Source of the DNA: Litoditis marina | Lineage: Eukaryota > Nematoda > Chromadorea > Rhabditida > Rhabditidae | Assembly (NCBI GenBank): GCA_964036275.1 | Contig: OZ038438.1 | Span: forward strand, 6,764,978 to 6,828,977 | Direction of reading: 5' to 3' | DNA: 64,000 bases | Part shown: piece after piece, positions 25,301 to 56,324 of the stretch | How positions within the stretch are numbered: position 1 is the first letter of the stretch | Layout: every line of letters begins with the position of its first letter | Translations under genes and position numbers: made by a program | Notes under the pieces: generated by a model | What the model was told of the DNA's origin: nothing | Database searches by the model: none | What the model saw: the letters and a program-made list of their open reading frames with translations, nothing else

Positions 25301-28300
25301 TTGGCATACCGTTAAAGGAAAGAAAGAGTGAAGACGGCATATGTTGGCAAAGAGACATGCTGTAAATCACATTTCAAGTTCATAGATGTGCGTTGCAAAT
25401 GGATTGGGCCTAAGCTAATACATGGAAAGAACCGGTCGACTGATAACACGAAACTGATAATCGAAGGCAGAATCGCGGCTTCATTCCGCGAGACGGCCGC
25501 ATAATTACGTAACCACGGAAATACACATAAACATGGCATTCCTACAAATGTTGCGCACAGATAACTATTCCTAGTCAGTGATGTATCAAAATGTTTCGAA
25601 CGAACTAAACAATGCGAAATGCAGTAGGAGCAAGTGACTAACTCAAGATGAAGAACGTTAAGTGAAAAATTAGAGAACTACTCCTACTAAATAGGGCGTC
25701 GTCCAATAGTGCAGTACGGAAACTCCTTCGCCTTTCTTCTATAACACGCAGGGTGTCAGGGCAACACCTATTATGTCGGTGAATTATCATAGAATAGTCG
25801 TTAGATAATTGATATTTGAGCGATTCCATTGCAAAAATAGGAAATCATACAAAATCCTGAAAATGTCCCAGACTCGATATGAGAAAATGCACAACAACAG
25901 CTGACTTTGAGAACGAACGGCCTCCTACGCCATCGCTGGAAACAGCGTGGAATCGGAGAGGGTGCGAGACGATTAGAGCGTAAATGATCATCGACTAGTG
26001 CACAGGTCTTATGCTCATCGGACATCAGCTATATGGTTGGTATAGTTCCATGATCTACTCCGTTCCACCATTTCATGCACACCTACAGTACACATTCATG
26101 TCGACTTTCTGAAGGAAACGCAGATCCAACCTATTTTTCATAGTTTATGGGAGTAGGGTCCAAGAGAGTTTCAGAGCATATCTAGTGGGCAAAACTGGCT
26201 GACAAATCAATGTTGTACGAATCTACGATAACGTGAAACATACTAAACTGCGCTTATCAGTAGCCTATCAAAACCTCTAGTGTTATTTACCTTCCAAACG
26301 TGAATCTTGATTGAGCTTCATTAAAATTATGACAACGCGCCTTAGTTAACAGGAAAAAAGTGTAAATAACATTAAAAAAATTGCATATGTAGGTTTATAG
26401 GTCTCAAAACCAAGGGTCACTTTACAAGCTCTTTACAAGTACTTTGTGTGCAGTCAGACGTCCCTAACCCTAAACCCCCGATTGTGAAATGAAGTTTTTT
26501 TATTCAAACCTATTAAAGTTCCGTGACACATATGGAACACATCAGAGCAACGTTACTGTAAAGTACACGTTCGCGTTTCACGTGACTGATATTGGTGAAT
26601 GAGAATATCACCGGTCTTATTCGAAGAAAGTAAATCTGAGGATTTACATCGGATACGTGGTAGGAGGGCAGACCGGTTTTCCGATTTCCGGGCGCTCTTC
26701 ACGTTGAACAAATAATGACTGAGCCGAAGGGTAAGACAAGGTATCTTATAGATACACTTTTTTCTGACAATGTTCTGGTTATAAACACTATATTTCTAGC
26801 ATAAAGTATATCATAATTTATTTAATGTGCTCGTAGACACTTACAGTATACCTTTTCAGTCTAAAAACACGTTTTCGAATAATGCAGTCTGACAAATTTT
26901 CCAGGTTTGTTAACGTGTTCTATGCCAAACTTGAACTACAACAATGAATGAATAAAATGTACCGCCTTGTTTTGGGAACAAATATATTTAATGCAGCTCT
27001 GGAATTGAATATTCAGTATGATCTGCCATGCTATGCACAAATGGATGCCTAAAGCCTAAAGCAAGTTACAGCACATCTGAGTATAATTTAACTGTTCAGC
27101 TACAATCAGTATGAACAACAGTAAGCTTGATAGTTTCTCAGAGAACGAATAAGCTATCAAAATTGGACCTGCAGAACTCGCATAACTAAAATGCTACGTA
27201 ACAGGGCTTGCTTGATCCAGTGACCTTCGACAATTCAGAACAAGTCGCAGAGAATATTCATAATTTGTTGCGACCGATACAAAAAAACTGCAATTCCTCC
27301 AGTGCAAACGCATGAACTATCTGTAAAACATATAAATATACACATTCGTGTGTTGATTTTGCTTAGCTTACGTAATGTATATTAGTGGCTGTCGTCATAT
27401 AAAAAATAGTTGCACTGCCACGAAAATTCTGCTTCAAAGATGAGAGTTGTTGAACTTTACGATAAGCCTACTCTGCGCATCTTACTTCGTCGCTGAAGAG
27501 TGTGTACTGTTAGTAGAGAATAAAGGGACAAAAAAATGGTCACAGTGTTCACACTACAAGAAATTTTTTCATAGTCATAGTTCGTTGCGTAGCATGAGCT
27601 ATTTAGGGTAATACTGGAAAAATGTGAATTGATCATTTGGGGAAAATATCTATAATTGCAGTTTTTATTCTTTTCAATTTACGGAGAAGAAATCAGTCAC
27701 GTAATGAATCATGGGTATTGTTAGGTGACACTTGAAGTAGGAATGTTGAAAACATATTAGGAATGGTGTGAGCTCGCGTGTTCAACACGTGTCATAGGAC
27801 ACGTGAGTGCTGCGTCGTGGGTGGGAACGTGTGAAAGACACGGGTACACGGAGCGAAATGATGAGACGGGAGGACGGGGACCGGTAGGGGATAATAAGCA
27901 AATGCCGGAAACACTGACCAAACAATTGAACAAGCAACGAACGCACGCAAACACTGGCAATATTAGCTGTCAGTTAACAAGCGCCACTCCAAGCCGTGAA
28001 AACGGTTCTGTTTTCGAACTGCGGCGGGTAATAACAATATAAAATTTACAGGTAACCTTATGTATACGAATTTACTCCATCACGCTAAAGCTACTTGCGT
28101 CGCGGCACAATCATTATGGTTAGATCAAGAAGCATTTCAAAGAACTGCGTAAATTGAGAAGCAACGGAGAGAATAGAAGATGATTCCCAAGCAGGAAGCA
28201 TGTATGCTGTGCTATTCACACTATTTACCTAGTCCGTAGTTGGTGGAGTCAAATTACTATACCATATAGTGGGGGACATTGCTCCAGACACTACAGTAGG

Positions 28301-30254
28301 CTTTCTTACTTCGGTTTCAATTTCTTCGTCACATTTCACAAAAACAAATAATTTTGGGATTCACACAGAAAACAAATAGGGTATCGCGAATCGGATAAAC
28401 TACTTTTGGTGAATGTTTTGATCAACCTACAAAGGCTCTGCACACAACCCAAACATACTTTCTTCGTTTTCAAGTAAACGTCTACATATATTGAGCTGTT
28501 CTTGGTATAATGAATAAATATATAAAAACTACGACGACATACACGAAAACTTGGAGTAACGGAAAACTAACTCGAAGATGATAGGTGTAAGGAAAAACTG
28601 AGTAGAGAGAACTGGTATTTAATTGAGGCTGCCCATGTCTACAGTTATTCACACCGATTTTCGCGCTACCAAACAAGGAACACTGACACCTAGGTGGTAA
28701 TTGATCATGTACAGTTGCTGTCACGTGAAAACGTGAGCAGAGTAGTCACGTGAAACGTGAGGACGTGAAACTATGCACGGTTCGCAAAAAGTCAAAACAG
28801 TTAGTGACGAAGGATGAGCGCAAACCGAGCCATGGGAAAGTAAATAGGAGCTAGGTTGGTTACATAAATGAATTCGTAATCAATTCATACAAACATTTAA
28901 CGTCTTAAACACATTTAAAAACGACATTAGACACATTCAAACTTGATCATGTTTCCTAAAGCATGATCGTTCCTTTCAACAGATAAAAAAATGAATAGAT
29001 AAAAGTCGTAAACGTGAAGAAACGTTAGCCTTACGTTTTTTTTCGACTATTGCTTGGACTAGAAGTGAAACGCATGTGTTGTGGACTAATCACGACCGCG
29101 GGGTGACAGATGAAACTTAAAGAAAGAGAGACCTTGACTACTGCCATATGGTGAGTGCTCGATCAGAAAGAAACGAGAGGAGAAAATAGGACATTACGCA
29201 ACGTGGAAACGCAGTTGGTCGTGAAGTGGTCTGGTTGCCAACTCTGCGACTAGGTTTTAAGGTGTACGTGACACCGTGTGAAGAAAAACGAGAACGAGTA
29301 CTTTCACAATCATTCAGGAGCTAATAGACCAGTAATGCCTCCGACCACATTTCACCTTCACATTCTAGCATGTTGTAGATTTGTGCATCGCAGAAATAAT
29401 TGTCATCCGAGCAAATGCGCGCTTCCGATCAAACTACAAGGATCAAATCGAGCTAGTTGGTCGATTTCGAAACGCTGAAAGTGTTGCTGAGTGAAAGCAT
29501 CAAATTGCTGTAAGTATAACATAGGCTTCAGAACACCTATTCGACGTTTACTAGAAGAAGATTTTCAATCGATAGATAACAGTAATGATGATCGAATGTA
29601 GGACAGATCTCGAGTGCACAAAGTGAAACTTACACTACAAAGTATATTCGAATCAGTGAACAAAACTGTTACGAGCCCACTTGCAACTTATTCTCACAGA
29701 ACGTCACACCAGCTTTCATTAATACAAAACATCTGTACTTGTAGTCAGAAGCCAAATGAAACGAGTGACTCACATCAGAGAATTGCGGGATAATAAATTC
29801 TACCCTCTCTCATGTTGTGCTACGAAAATTAGGAATTATGGCCGTATTTCGTTCTATACAAGATACTTTATTTTATGCAGAGTTCAATTAATTGTTGATA
29901 GGGTGAATTTTCAGAATCTAGATCTTCACGGGCGATGAATACAAGAATTTATCTACGGGTCCACAACGCAGAAAGAAGATAGAGCAAGATGGAGAGAAAA
30001 TGGGGGAAGTGCAACAGATTTATATTCAAATTAACTACAGGTGTAGACCCATTCCTCCGTCTCTGAAACAAAGTGACTTGTAGATAGACAGAGACAAACT
30101 AGTATACCAGAATGTTAACTATGTACAAGTCAAGTTGTCGCGTTAAGTCAAGCTGTCGCGTTACAAGGTTATGAATCCTCACAAAGTGGAAAATATACAG
30201 GGCATTTCAAAATTACTGGCACAAATACAAGTTTTTAAGAGGTTCTGGTTCTGA

Positions 30255-30395
30255 TATAAACTGTTAGTCAATTGCACAGTCACATGAAACATGGGAAACA
30301 CAACAGAACTGAGAAAGGTGCAGTGACAAAGAGCACGATGCCTCATCAGAATTTTAACTTTACGTGACTATTCAATTTACTTCCAGTATACACGT
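30255..30395 (-). repeat. GTCACGT inverted-end element, copy 3
   Basis: Inverted copy: on the plus strand it starts TTAGTCAATTGCACAGTCAC and ends TTTACGTGACTATTC. It lies just left of the SINE pair. Confidence 0.65.
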
Positions 30396-30483
30396 CATTC
30401 AGTTCCAGAGGTTCAGGGATCATGAAATGGGATGATGGTTAAAGGGTGGTCAGTCCGCATAGGCAGAGGTGCATTATAAGCAC

Positions 30484-30860
30484 CTGGCCGAGCTGCATAT
30501 AAGCCCCGTCCAATTAAAAAGTTTCGAAATTTTGCAATATTACCCAAATACAGGTCAATTCGAATCTTGTTGACCAGTTTTCGATAATCTGGTCAATTTG
30601 GATGCGTTCTCTCTCTCATTTTATCCGGATCACTAATGACAATGGTCAGAAACTGCTCTAGAAATGACCACGGTCAAAGATGTTGCAACCATGGTCATTT
30701 TTTTTCTTATGACTCCCTCTTATGTTGATCTTGACCATGGTCATCACACGATTTGACCACTGTCAGTCCAGAAAATTGAGAAACTCGCCTCATGCCGGAC
30801 TCGAACCCGCCTCACCTGGGCCAAAAGCAAGAGGCTAACCACTGAGCTATGGGGCCGATA
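30484..30860 (-). repeat. tRNA-derived SINE-like element, minus copy
   Basis: On the minus strand it opens with a tRNA-like head: GGCCCCATAGCTCAGTGGTT (A box TAGCTCAGTGGTTAG) and, 35 nt later, GGGTTCGAGTCCGGC (B box). A body rich in TGACC...GGTCA motifs follows, then a tail AAACTTTTTAATTGGACGGG leading to GCTTATATG. The spacing of the boxes fits an internal RNA polymerase III promoter. The same head, body and tail are seen in the copy at 31369, which supports a SINE family rather than an isolated tRNA pseudogene. Confidence 0.75.
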
Positions 30861-31368
30861 GTTCGGGGCGCTTCACTAGTTTATACACCATCGCGCACAA
30901 CACGAGCTCGAGATTAAGTAAAGAATAATGGCGAACGTTAATAAGAAATGGTGCGAAATAGAATAATATAGACTATTCCGCGCAATAGATCTTTCACAGT
31001 AAACTCCACATTCATTAAAGCACTATTACTCTTTCTTGATTGGTATCTGAAGTGTTGACTTTGTTTACTTACTTGATAAACTGTTTGACTCTTCTCTCAA
31101 CTTCTTTTGTTGCGAGTTTAAGATTTGTTTGTTTATATTCATAGTTTTCATTCACTAGGCTAGGTACCGGAATTATCTGTGCAGTAGGAATTTGATTATG
31201 CAGGAATCGGTGCGCATAACCCCCAGGTTGGTGACAAATAACGGCGAATTTATTAAACAATGCAAAACAATAAAAACTTTTTATTTAGTTGTTCCCTGTA
31301 CATTCTCATGGAAGATGAATGCTAAATGCGGGCCGCGGCAAGTATCCAGAAAGAGTGCAGCTCTGGTA

Positions 31369-31712
31369 CATGACCCAATAGCTCAGCGGCTAGCGGGCGC
31401 GCCTTTTACCCAGCGGGTCGCTGGTTCAATTCCGCGAGCTGAGTTGACCGTTGTCAATGAGGACTCAGTCCACAAATGACCGCGGTCATTTCTTCACTAA
31501 ATTTAAAGAAGGTTCCAATTGACTTGACAATTGTCAAATAAGTTCTTCTCGTCAAGGACCATTGTCAATTATTGAGTTGACCAGATAGTAGGAATATGGT
31601 CATTATCGAACAAGTTTCTACAAATAATTTCTAGTTTAAACATCGACCAGTATTTAAAAAACAAGCAAAGTTTCCAAACTTTTTAGTTGGATGCGGCTTA
31701 TATATATGAGTA
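31369..31712 (+). repeat. tRNA-derived SINE-like element, plus copy
   Basis: Head GACCCAATAGCTCAGCGGCT with A box and GCTGGTTCAATTCCGC as B box; body with ATGACCGCGGTCAT and TTGACAATTGTCAA palindromes; tail AAACTTTTTAGTTGGATGCG followed by GCTTATATAT. It faces away from the copy at 30484-30860, so the two tRNA heads point toward each other across about 500 bp. The arms have diverged considerably. Confidence 0.75.
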
Positions 31713-32190
31713 AACAATCGCGCCTCGGCAACAACATTTTACCGCGTCTCTAATGAATTGCATTGTGATCAATGGAATGAAAACCAAGTAGAGTGCATAT
31801 CCTTCGAACCGCGATCGAACTACAAATACAGCAAAAGGAGGCGAAGTTGTCGTTGCCCTAGGATCGAGTTTACAGATGATAATAGTTTGTTATAACCTTT
31901 ACAGTATGCTATTGAAATCTCGAGGCCTTTGAATATCGAAGCTTTCAGAATCTTCACTGCCCTCATTACTACGAAATTGGAAAAATTCCAAATCGACTAT
32001 GTGTTCATGAAAGTAATGCACTTGAGTGAAATGGAGTTGATTCTATCCATTCCAAGCCGTTTTTGCGGTATTTGTGAATCATTTATTTACGTGTATATGA
32101 CTGAAACTGAACAATTCTTCCATTAAATTCCAAATGGAACACGTTTTGATCACGTTATCAGAGGAGACAATGCACTTTACCCCTGAATTT

Positions 32191-32242
32191 CTCACCCATA
32201 AGTCGTCTCCACCTATTCTGGTGGAGGCCGCTTATGGGCGAG
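32191..32242. repeat. Hairpin, about 23-bp imperfect stem, 6-nt loop
   Basis: CTCACCCATAAGTCGTCTCC is followed by ACC, a TATTCT loop and GGTGGAGGCCGCTTATGGGC. Four mismatches in 23 pairs. It is in the gene-free stretch. Confidence 0.75.
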
Positions 32243-33672
32243 GCAGACCTTTGGGCGCCAGTAATAAGGAGTACGTGCAACACTGGACCGCGCTTCTTAC
32301 AGTGCACTTGGCGCTAATTCACTTCGTTGCGAAGAAAACCTACAGCATTACAGCAAATATGAACCGTTATTAAATTCCTAAAAACGCCCTTATTTGCCTT
32401 TCCACATTAGGAACGTTCTCACGATTTTCCATAACAATTAAGTAGCAGAAATTATGAAATTTTAGGAAAAAGTTATGTCATTTCCTCCTTAGTCTTGTCT
32501 TTGATCAAGTGACCACAAATAAATATGCAATTATCGATGACACAGTTTTATATCTCCCAATTATGGGCGATGGAAAAGCTATGAAGAAACCAATGAAGCT
32601 GTCATGAAACATTTTGTCGCGGAGTACGTAAATGAATGAACAAAAAAGATACATGAGAGACGGTAGCGATCTGGAAATTTCTCATGAGCACTTGACGAGC
32701 TACATCTCTCCTCCACGTACGTGAAACGCAAATGTACAGTGAGGTGTTCCCACCAGGAACGGGGTTACAGCCAAAGCGAGAGGGGATCATGTGAAGCCGT
32801 GTAGGCAGGCGTTAGATGCATTCAGAACAAGGGGAAGCTATCCATTCTATATAATTACCTCGTTTGGTGGTCGCTGCGCACCACTTTTTACACCTAACTA
32901 CGGACACCTAGCCCTGGTCGCACAGATCAAGCGAACCACAACTACAACGGTCATTGGGGATATGGTTGGAAAATTGATATGATGGGATGAACTCAAACAA
33001 TAAAGGCAGGAATTTCTCTGAACTGCTAGTTACTCTTCTTGAAAATGATTCACAATTTGAGTGTCCCCCAAGAAAAGTCTGGCTAACTATGCCTGTTGTG
33101 TTATTTTGCTGTGTATTCGGCTTGATTCCGCGGCAGTTCAATCGTAAGTTTAAAATTTTCATGAGTGAAGATCAAACTACATAGATTAGGTCATTCCCTA
33201 AAACGATCCTGCCAACTCTTCAGTTGTTTATGAAGCTGTGATATTTTTATGAGAAATCAGTAATAGAGCAATTGATCAACTTCTGCAGTTAGCTTTGAAT
33301 GTTACATCTCTGTAATGAACTCCGTATATAACTGGTACAAAGTGCCCTGATAGAAAATATATTCTTCATATAGCTGTACAAACTACACCACAGATAGAAA
33401 TTTTTCGCATAGCACATAGGATAATATTTAATATTCCAAACTAAAACTGGTCCTACTTTATACAAGAAAACAAGGAATGTAGTATAATCACCTCTCAGAC
33501 TAAAGTATCACAAGAATTGAAACAGGGAAAATTGTGACTACGAATGTTAACTAATGTTGATTAGGGCAGTCAAATAAAACTCAACACTAAGTAGGCTTCA
33601 AAATTTGATACAATGTGAAGGGAGCCTCTTGTCCGTAGAACAAGACAATGACTAAAAAGTAAGTGAAATTAT

Positions 33673-36600
33673 TCACATGATGGGAATGTAGTTGTCGATC
33701 TTAGTGCGATGTCTCTGGGAAATACATTCAGCGATCCAGATGATGTTCCTGGAAGAGACCATTGAACTGATAGAAACTCGTCAAACAGGAGACGTAGTGA
33801 CAATTTACTATGAAATCATTTAAAATCTGACAGCATTGAGAGCCTTCCTAACATAATGCGTACTGCATAGTTGAAAGCTCATCTACAGCTGAAAATACGA
33901 AACTTAACTTAAAACTCCCCTCAAAACTAGATTCTACACAACAGGAGAATTGTACGAAACATGGCGGTTAAACCAGCACTAGATGTATTCATAGTATCAA
34001 GGTAATCACGTACCTCATCTCCTGTTCCTTCAGTTTTATGAAAGAGTAGAAAACTCCAAAGTGGAACTGGTGCAAATAGGCGTGGACGTTGAGTTTTACC
34101 TGAAAAATTATATGTTCACACGATATCAAAAGGCAATTTTACATAATTGCTCGACTCGAAAATTGACGACATTCTCGTTAACGTTGCGAAACTTGAAAAT
34201 ACAGTTTGAGAGAACATACCTCGTGCTCAAAGAACTTGTCTTCGAGGGTCTTGTCACCAGACTGGTTTCCACCGGTACCCTCGAACAGAACCTTGTAGTC
34301 TGAATAATACTCGCAGACTTGCTTCACTTGTTCATAGTCATCAGCGCGAGCTAGACCACCCAAACCTGAAAACAAAGTCCGTGGTATGCACAAATCAGTA
34401 AGATGTGACTACAAAAAAGAGCCAGTTTATCAAAATTTCGCTTTTCATTTACTCGTGAAAAGTATGCATGATTATGTATGAAGAATAGGTCAATTCTTCC
34501 GATTTTGTACAAAAGGGAGCCTACTTTCCAAGGTTTCTTGCTATCGGGGGTGAATTTTCAGGATTGTATCCGTATGGAAGGCTAATGAACACCGAGACAT
34601 CCTGCTACGGGTGCCGACCCGCTAACAATTGGGCACACATTGAAAGAAGTAGTAAAAACTGGGATTCGGTCTACTATTGATATATTGAAAGAAGTAATAA
34701 AAACTGGGATTCGGTCTACTATTGATATATTGAAAGAAGTAATAAAAACTGGGATTCGGTCTACTATTGATATACATGTTATTCAGAATATAGACCAACC
34801 TTCAGGGTACAGCTTTCCACAGCGAGGATAAAGCTTTTCTCTATCATCCTTGCTCAACTCAGTATCGAAAGAGTTGATCGTGATAATGATGGAGCGACGA
34901 TCAGCTTCGAACTGAAATCTCCATATTTAACAACAATTATAGTGAATTACGCTACTCAAAATCTATATACGAATGAAAAAAGGCCTTTCTATAAATGTAT
35001 GTTACATCAGCACATTGAAGAACAGAAAGTACAAGAAAATAAATAAAAAATATTTTAAAAATAATAATTTGGCAAAAAATAGAATGAACTGACCGCGAGA
35101 ATCTCGCACATGACTTCGGCGGTAGTACCTCCGAGCTGGCTACAGAATCCATAGAAATCCTCAATGTAGGCCTTGTACAGTGTACTTCTGATCAATTCGA
35201 CATTCATCTCATCCAAATCTTGCTCGTTGATACAATCCACAAAGTAATTGGCTGAAATTTAGATATGTCAAAAGTGAAATTATCTTGTAAACCCAAACGG
35301 TAGATTCGGAGTTTGATAAGTGTTTTCTACTAAATATACTTTACAGACGTAACATTCCAGATTAACAAAAATTGCGGGAGATTTCACAAAAAAAAGACGT
35401 TACTTCCGAAATGGCAAGCATATTATGAAATAAACTCGAAAATTCGTTCAAAACTGACAAAGAGCTATTATAGTTATACGTAAATAAATACGGCGCGTTC
35501 AGATAAGAATACTGAGATGAAAAGGAAAAAATGCACTATTGCTGTAGAAAAATAACTGACCGAGAGGTGTATCAACTAGTACGGCATTGTAGAGCTCGGC
35601 AGGGGTTGATGCGATATGGATGGCCTCCATCTGCTCGAAAGAACCTAAACAAAATACTTCATATACTCTAATTTATATGAATTTTCCCGCAATATCGGAA
35701 TTGGATGATTCATTGTCGGGACACCCTCAATTGGTGCATTCCTGTTATATTACACTCAGCTTATGACATTGGACAATGTTTTATAGAACGATACTGACCT
35801 TAAAAACCTCTGGGACAAACATATATGGGACAGCAACCCTAATTTCCCCGGGATTACCATTTTACAATCATGCAACGCAATGCTTCTATGGATAATTAAC
35901 TATTACTAATCAATGACCATGTCTATAATCTCATACGTACCAAGAGGATGACATTTGCTGATCAGTTCACTGATTGGTCGTTGATGAAGAGTACCAGTGA
36001 TCAAAAGAATGATGTTATCAATCATGTACGAGTACCTGAACCAGCAAAAATAAAAAAGGGTAGAGACGCAGACGAAAAAAAACTATCTAGACTAGAGAAC
36101 TGAGAACACTATTTATGTAAATGAAAAGAACGATAATTTCAAAAGAAGAAAGAGTTTTTTACCAATTTAAACTGAGGAGATGCACACGCACACGAGTTGT
36201 AAAATGAACTGTGTATTGTCTATTGAAAAACTTACGTGATGTAATCAAGAAAGGTGGCGAGAGGTTCAATGGCATTATTCCTCAGATGAGTGAACTCTGT
36301 TACAAGCTTCTCCTTCAATCGCTCATCGATTACTTGAACCTAGAAACAAAAATATATGAGCGGCTCGATTATGGGGGTAACTTGCTCACTCACGAAAAAC
36401 TGCTCGAGTTTCGCTGTAGTAAAAAAACACAACAGGCCAGAATGCAATGAAAGACTTTGGTTTCACTATTCTTCAAGTAAATTGTTTTCAAAGGTTGCGA
36501 TAGTGGTTTTAACTGGGAACTGCCTCGCTCGGTACAGTAAAAACATATATTGAAAATGTATTGTTGATTAAAAGAGAAAGAAAACACTTACAGTGATCGC

Positions 36601-37264
36601 TCCTGGCTCATTTGCGAGGAAATTTCCGTAGTCGGTGGACTGAACATGAAGCTTCAAATCTAAAAAAAACATTTTAGGAATGATGAAAAGACTTCGAAGG
36701 TAAGGATCTTCCAGCAACCTTCTACTATAAGCGCATACACCAGTAAGGTCTGACTAAGCGACAAAAAGTAATCCGTTTTAAGATGTAAACACGTGAACAT
36801 TTAGGATTTTCCATCAAATGTAGACCGATTTTCATCTTTTCGACCGAAAAGTAGTCCGTTTTCCGAATTTTTCTGACTATTCGGACAATCTTGCTGGTGT
36901 ATGTATAAGCGAGAAATATGTTTTAACATGAATACAGAGAACATAATAAAAAAACATGTTACGAAAACTGGTGAAGATTCAAGATTCAGATTCAAAACAT
37001 GCTTAAAGAAAAGTGAGTCCAAACGAAATCCGTCCCACAAGAAACCTATAAACACTACTAATAAGTCCAAACATTTATTATACTTATGTACTAGAGAAAT
37101 AAATTCTAGCGTAATATCATAAACATCAAAACGTTTAGCATACCTTCAAGTGTTTCACATTGAACGAGATTGGCATAATCAGTTTGAGAGAGAAGACCAC
37201 CCTTGAAACCACGAATAAGGGCCTCGAGATACCCATGATCAATGTTGAAGAAGAATTCACCCAT
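33673..37264 (-). CDS. ATP6V0D: V-type ATPase V0 subunit d
   Basis: Subunit d caps the membrane c-ring of the proton-pumping V-ATPase and couples it to the central stalk. Ten exons close to 349 residues, the usual length (about 350): 37264-37144, 36659-36592, 36339-36236, 36035-35941, 35644-35561, 35251-35094, 34911-34800, 34365-34220, 34099-34014, 33748-33673. Near-identity to known subunit d runs throughout: [136 protein letters not shown] and the end [12 protein letters not shown]. The start is ATG 37264 ([14 protein letters not shown]), about three residues shorter at the N-terminus than the human or worm protein. A 5' noncoding exon upstream is possible. The gene is divergent from the kinase gene at 37691. 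Confidence 0.97.
34639..34775 (+). repeat. 45-bp tandem repeat, three copies
   Basis: The unit ATTGAAAGAAGTAATAAAAA followed by CTGGGATTCGGTCTACTATTG occurs three times with only one or two changes. It lies in a V-ATPase intron. Because 45 is a multiple of three it stays open as [15 protein letters not shown] repeats, but this is on the strand opposite the gene. Confidence 0.9.
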
Positions 37265-37690
37265 CTTGTCTAACTCCTTAAAGTGGCAAATTCGAACAAT
37301 GCATAAAAAAAACAAGATGACAAACATGGGGAATACATTGTATAATACGCCGCAAACATATGAAAACAATAAAATAAATAAAATGAGAATTGGTAACGAT
37401 AATGAAGCTATAAAATTGGAGTTGAAAATGACATCAAGGGATACATAAAATAAAGAGAAGAGGCTGTGTGTGCACAATAGAACGAATTATAGTAAAATTC
37501 GAACAGAAACTTTATATAAAGAAACGTGAAAAGCAGATGTAGCCAGTATTGGTCGACCGCTAATCGATCGCTGGTCTTTCGTTTGCCTGGGACAGGGGAG
37601 CGCGCGCAATTCAAACGCTAGCCCCGCCCACCGAGTCCGTGGGAACCTACCTCCTTTAAGCGAACACTTTCTTCCAGCACCCATGCCGTT
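37265..37690. promoter_or_regulatory. Divergent intergenic region between V-ATPase subunit d and FAK
   Basis: Only 426 bp separate the start codons of two oppositely oriented genes, so promoters and 5' untranslated sequence for both must overlap here or lie inside the first introns. A TATA-like TTTATATAAA, nearly symmetrical, sits at about 37511-37520. A possible splice donor on the minus strand (AAAGGAG followed by GTAGGT, about 37644-37650) could end a 5' noncoding exon of the V-ATPase gene. Start sites cannot be placed from sequence alone. Confidence 0.5.
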
Positions 37691-55344
<17,654 letters not shown>

Positions 55345-56324
55345 ATCGGTATCCATGAACATCCCCCTCTGTCTATCCCAACCCACGTCTCTTCAAACAC
55401 ACGCTGTTTCACTGCTCTGACATCCCGCCGGGTTACACAAATTGCGCGTACTCTGATCATTTTCCAACTACAAACGTTTAGGAAAATTTGCTTTGGTGAA
55501 GTTATACTTCCCTCTTTCTCATTCAATGTAATTGTTTGTTGAACATGTGATCGGGTACCCTATCATCTATTTTCTTTCCGTTATTCTAGTATGTTAACTA
55601 ACTTTGCTACGCATCTGCGATATGAGTCTCGGCTGCCATAGATTTATTCAAATAACTTGCAATAGTGCGTTGTGGGTTACAGAAGATGTAACGATTTTAC
55701 AAAAGTAGTTAGATAGTATACTTCCCTCACCCATAAAATATAGTTTCACATGCTTACGAGTAACCCGTTGTTTTCTACATGCAGATCAAACGATTTTATA
55801 CATCATTTGGAAGTTTTGTTAAAGTTGCTAATTCATACATTCACATCTTTGAAGAAACCAACCAAAATACACTTGACAATGATAAAAGCCTAATATTTGT
55901 AACTTTATCCGAATATTTCCTTTCACAAAATGTGATAAATCTCTCAACATGATTAGTTGTGCTTAAAATTCAATTTGCAATTAATATTTAATTATGACTC
56001 AGGTTATTATAATACTGCTCATTCATTTGTTCAAACTGCAATCACTGGTCTTTCTGTCAATATTTCGGATGTAATGAAAGTTCAGAGGTATAAATGTCTG
56101 TTTTTCTTTCATATTGAATATAGCATCTTCATAAACAGTGACCATGACGAAAATGAGTTCATCACCAAGTATTTACTTGGAAAAGTGAAGTGGTTCAAGC
56201 TGATCACACTACACTCACTCACATTGTGTCGGTAGCTGCGTGGGAGAAATAAATTTAGCAACAACCGCGCTGTCATGTCGGTTATGCCAGTGTTCTTCCT
56301 GAGGCCGTATAGTTAGTGCCAACT

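Larger units (their letters stand above)
20380..33672. other. 13.3-kb stretch without a supportable gene
   Basis: This lies upstream of the FHOD ATG and downstream of the V-ATPase stop. I find no conserved protein sequence on either strand; the open frames are short and have no recognisable family. It is AT-rich and holds repeats: hairpin-element fragments near 22262, 24030, 25220, 29426, 31807 and 33165, the GTCACGT element at 30255 and the SINE pair at 30484-31712. FHOD promoters and 5' noncoding exons probably lie in its left part. Noncoding RNA genes cannot be excluded. Confidence 0.6.

Noticed and set aside
32134..32373. 79-residue open frame near a hairpin
   Set aside because: No recognisable family, no splice-linked neighbours, and it spans the hairpin at 32191-32242.
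34640..34831. Open frame with three [15 protein letters not shown] repeats
   Set aside because: It comes from a 45-bp tandem repeat inside a V-ATPase intron on the opposite strand; no start context or homology.
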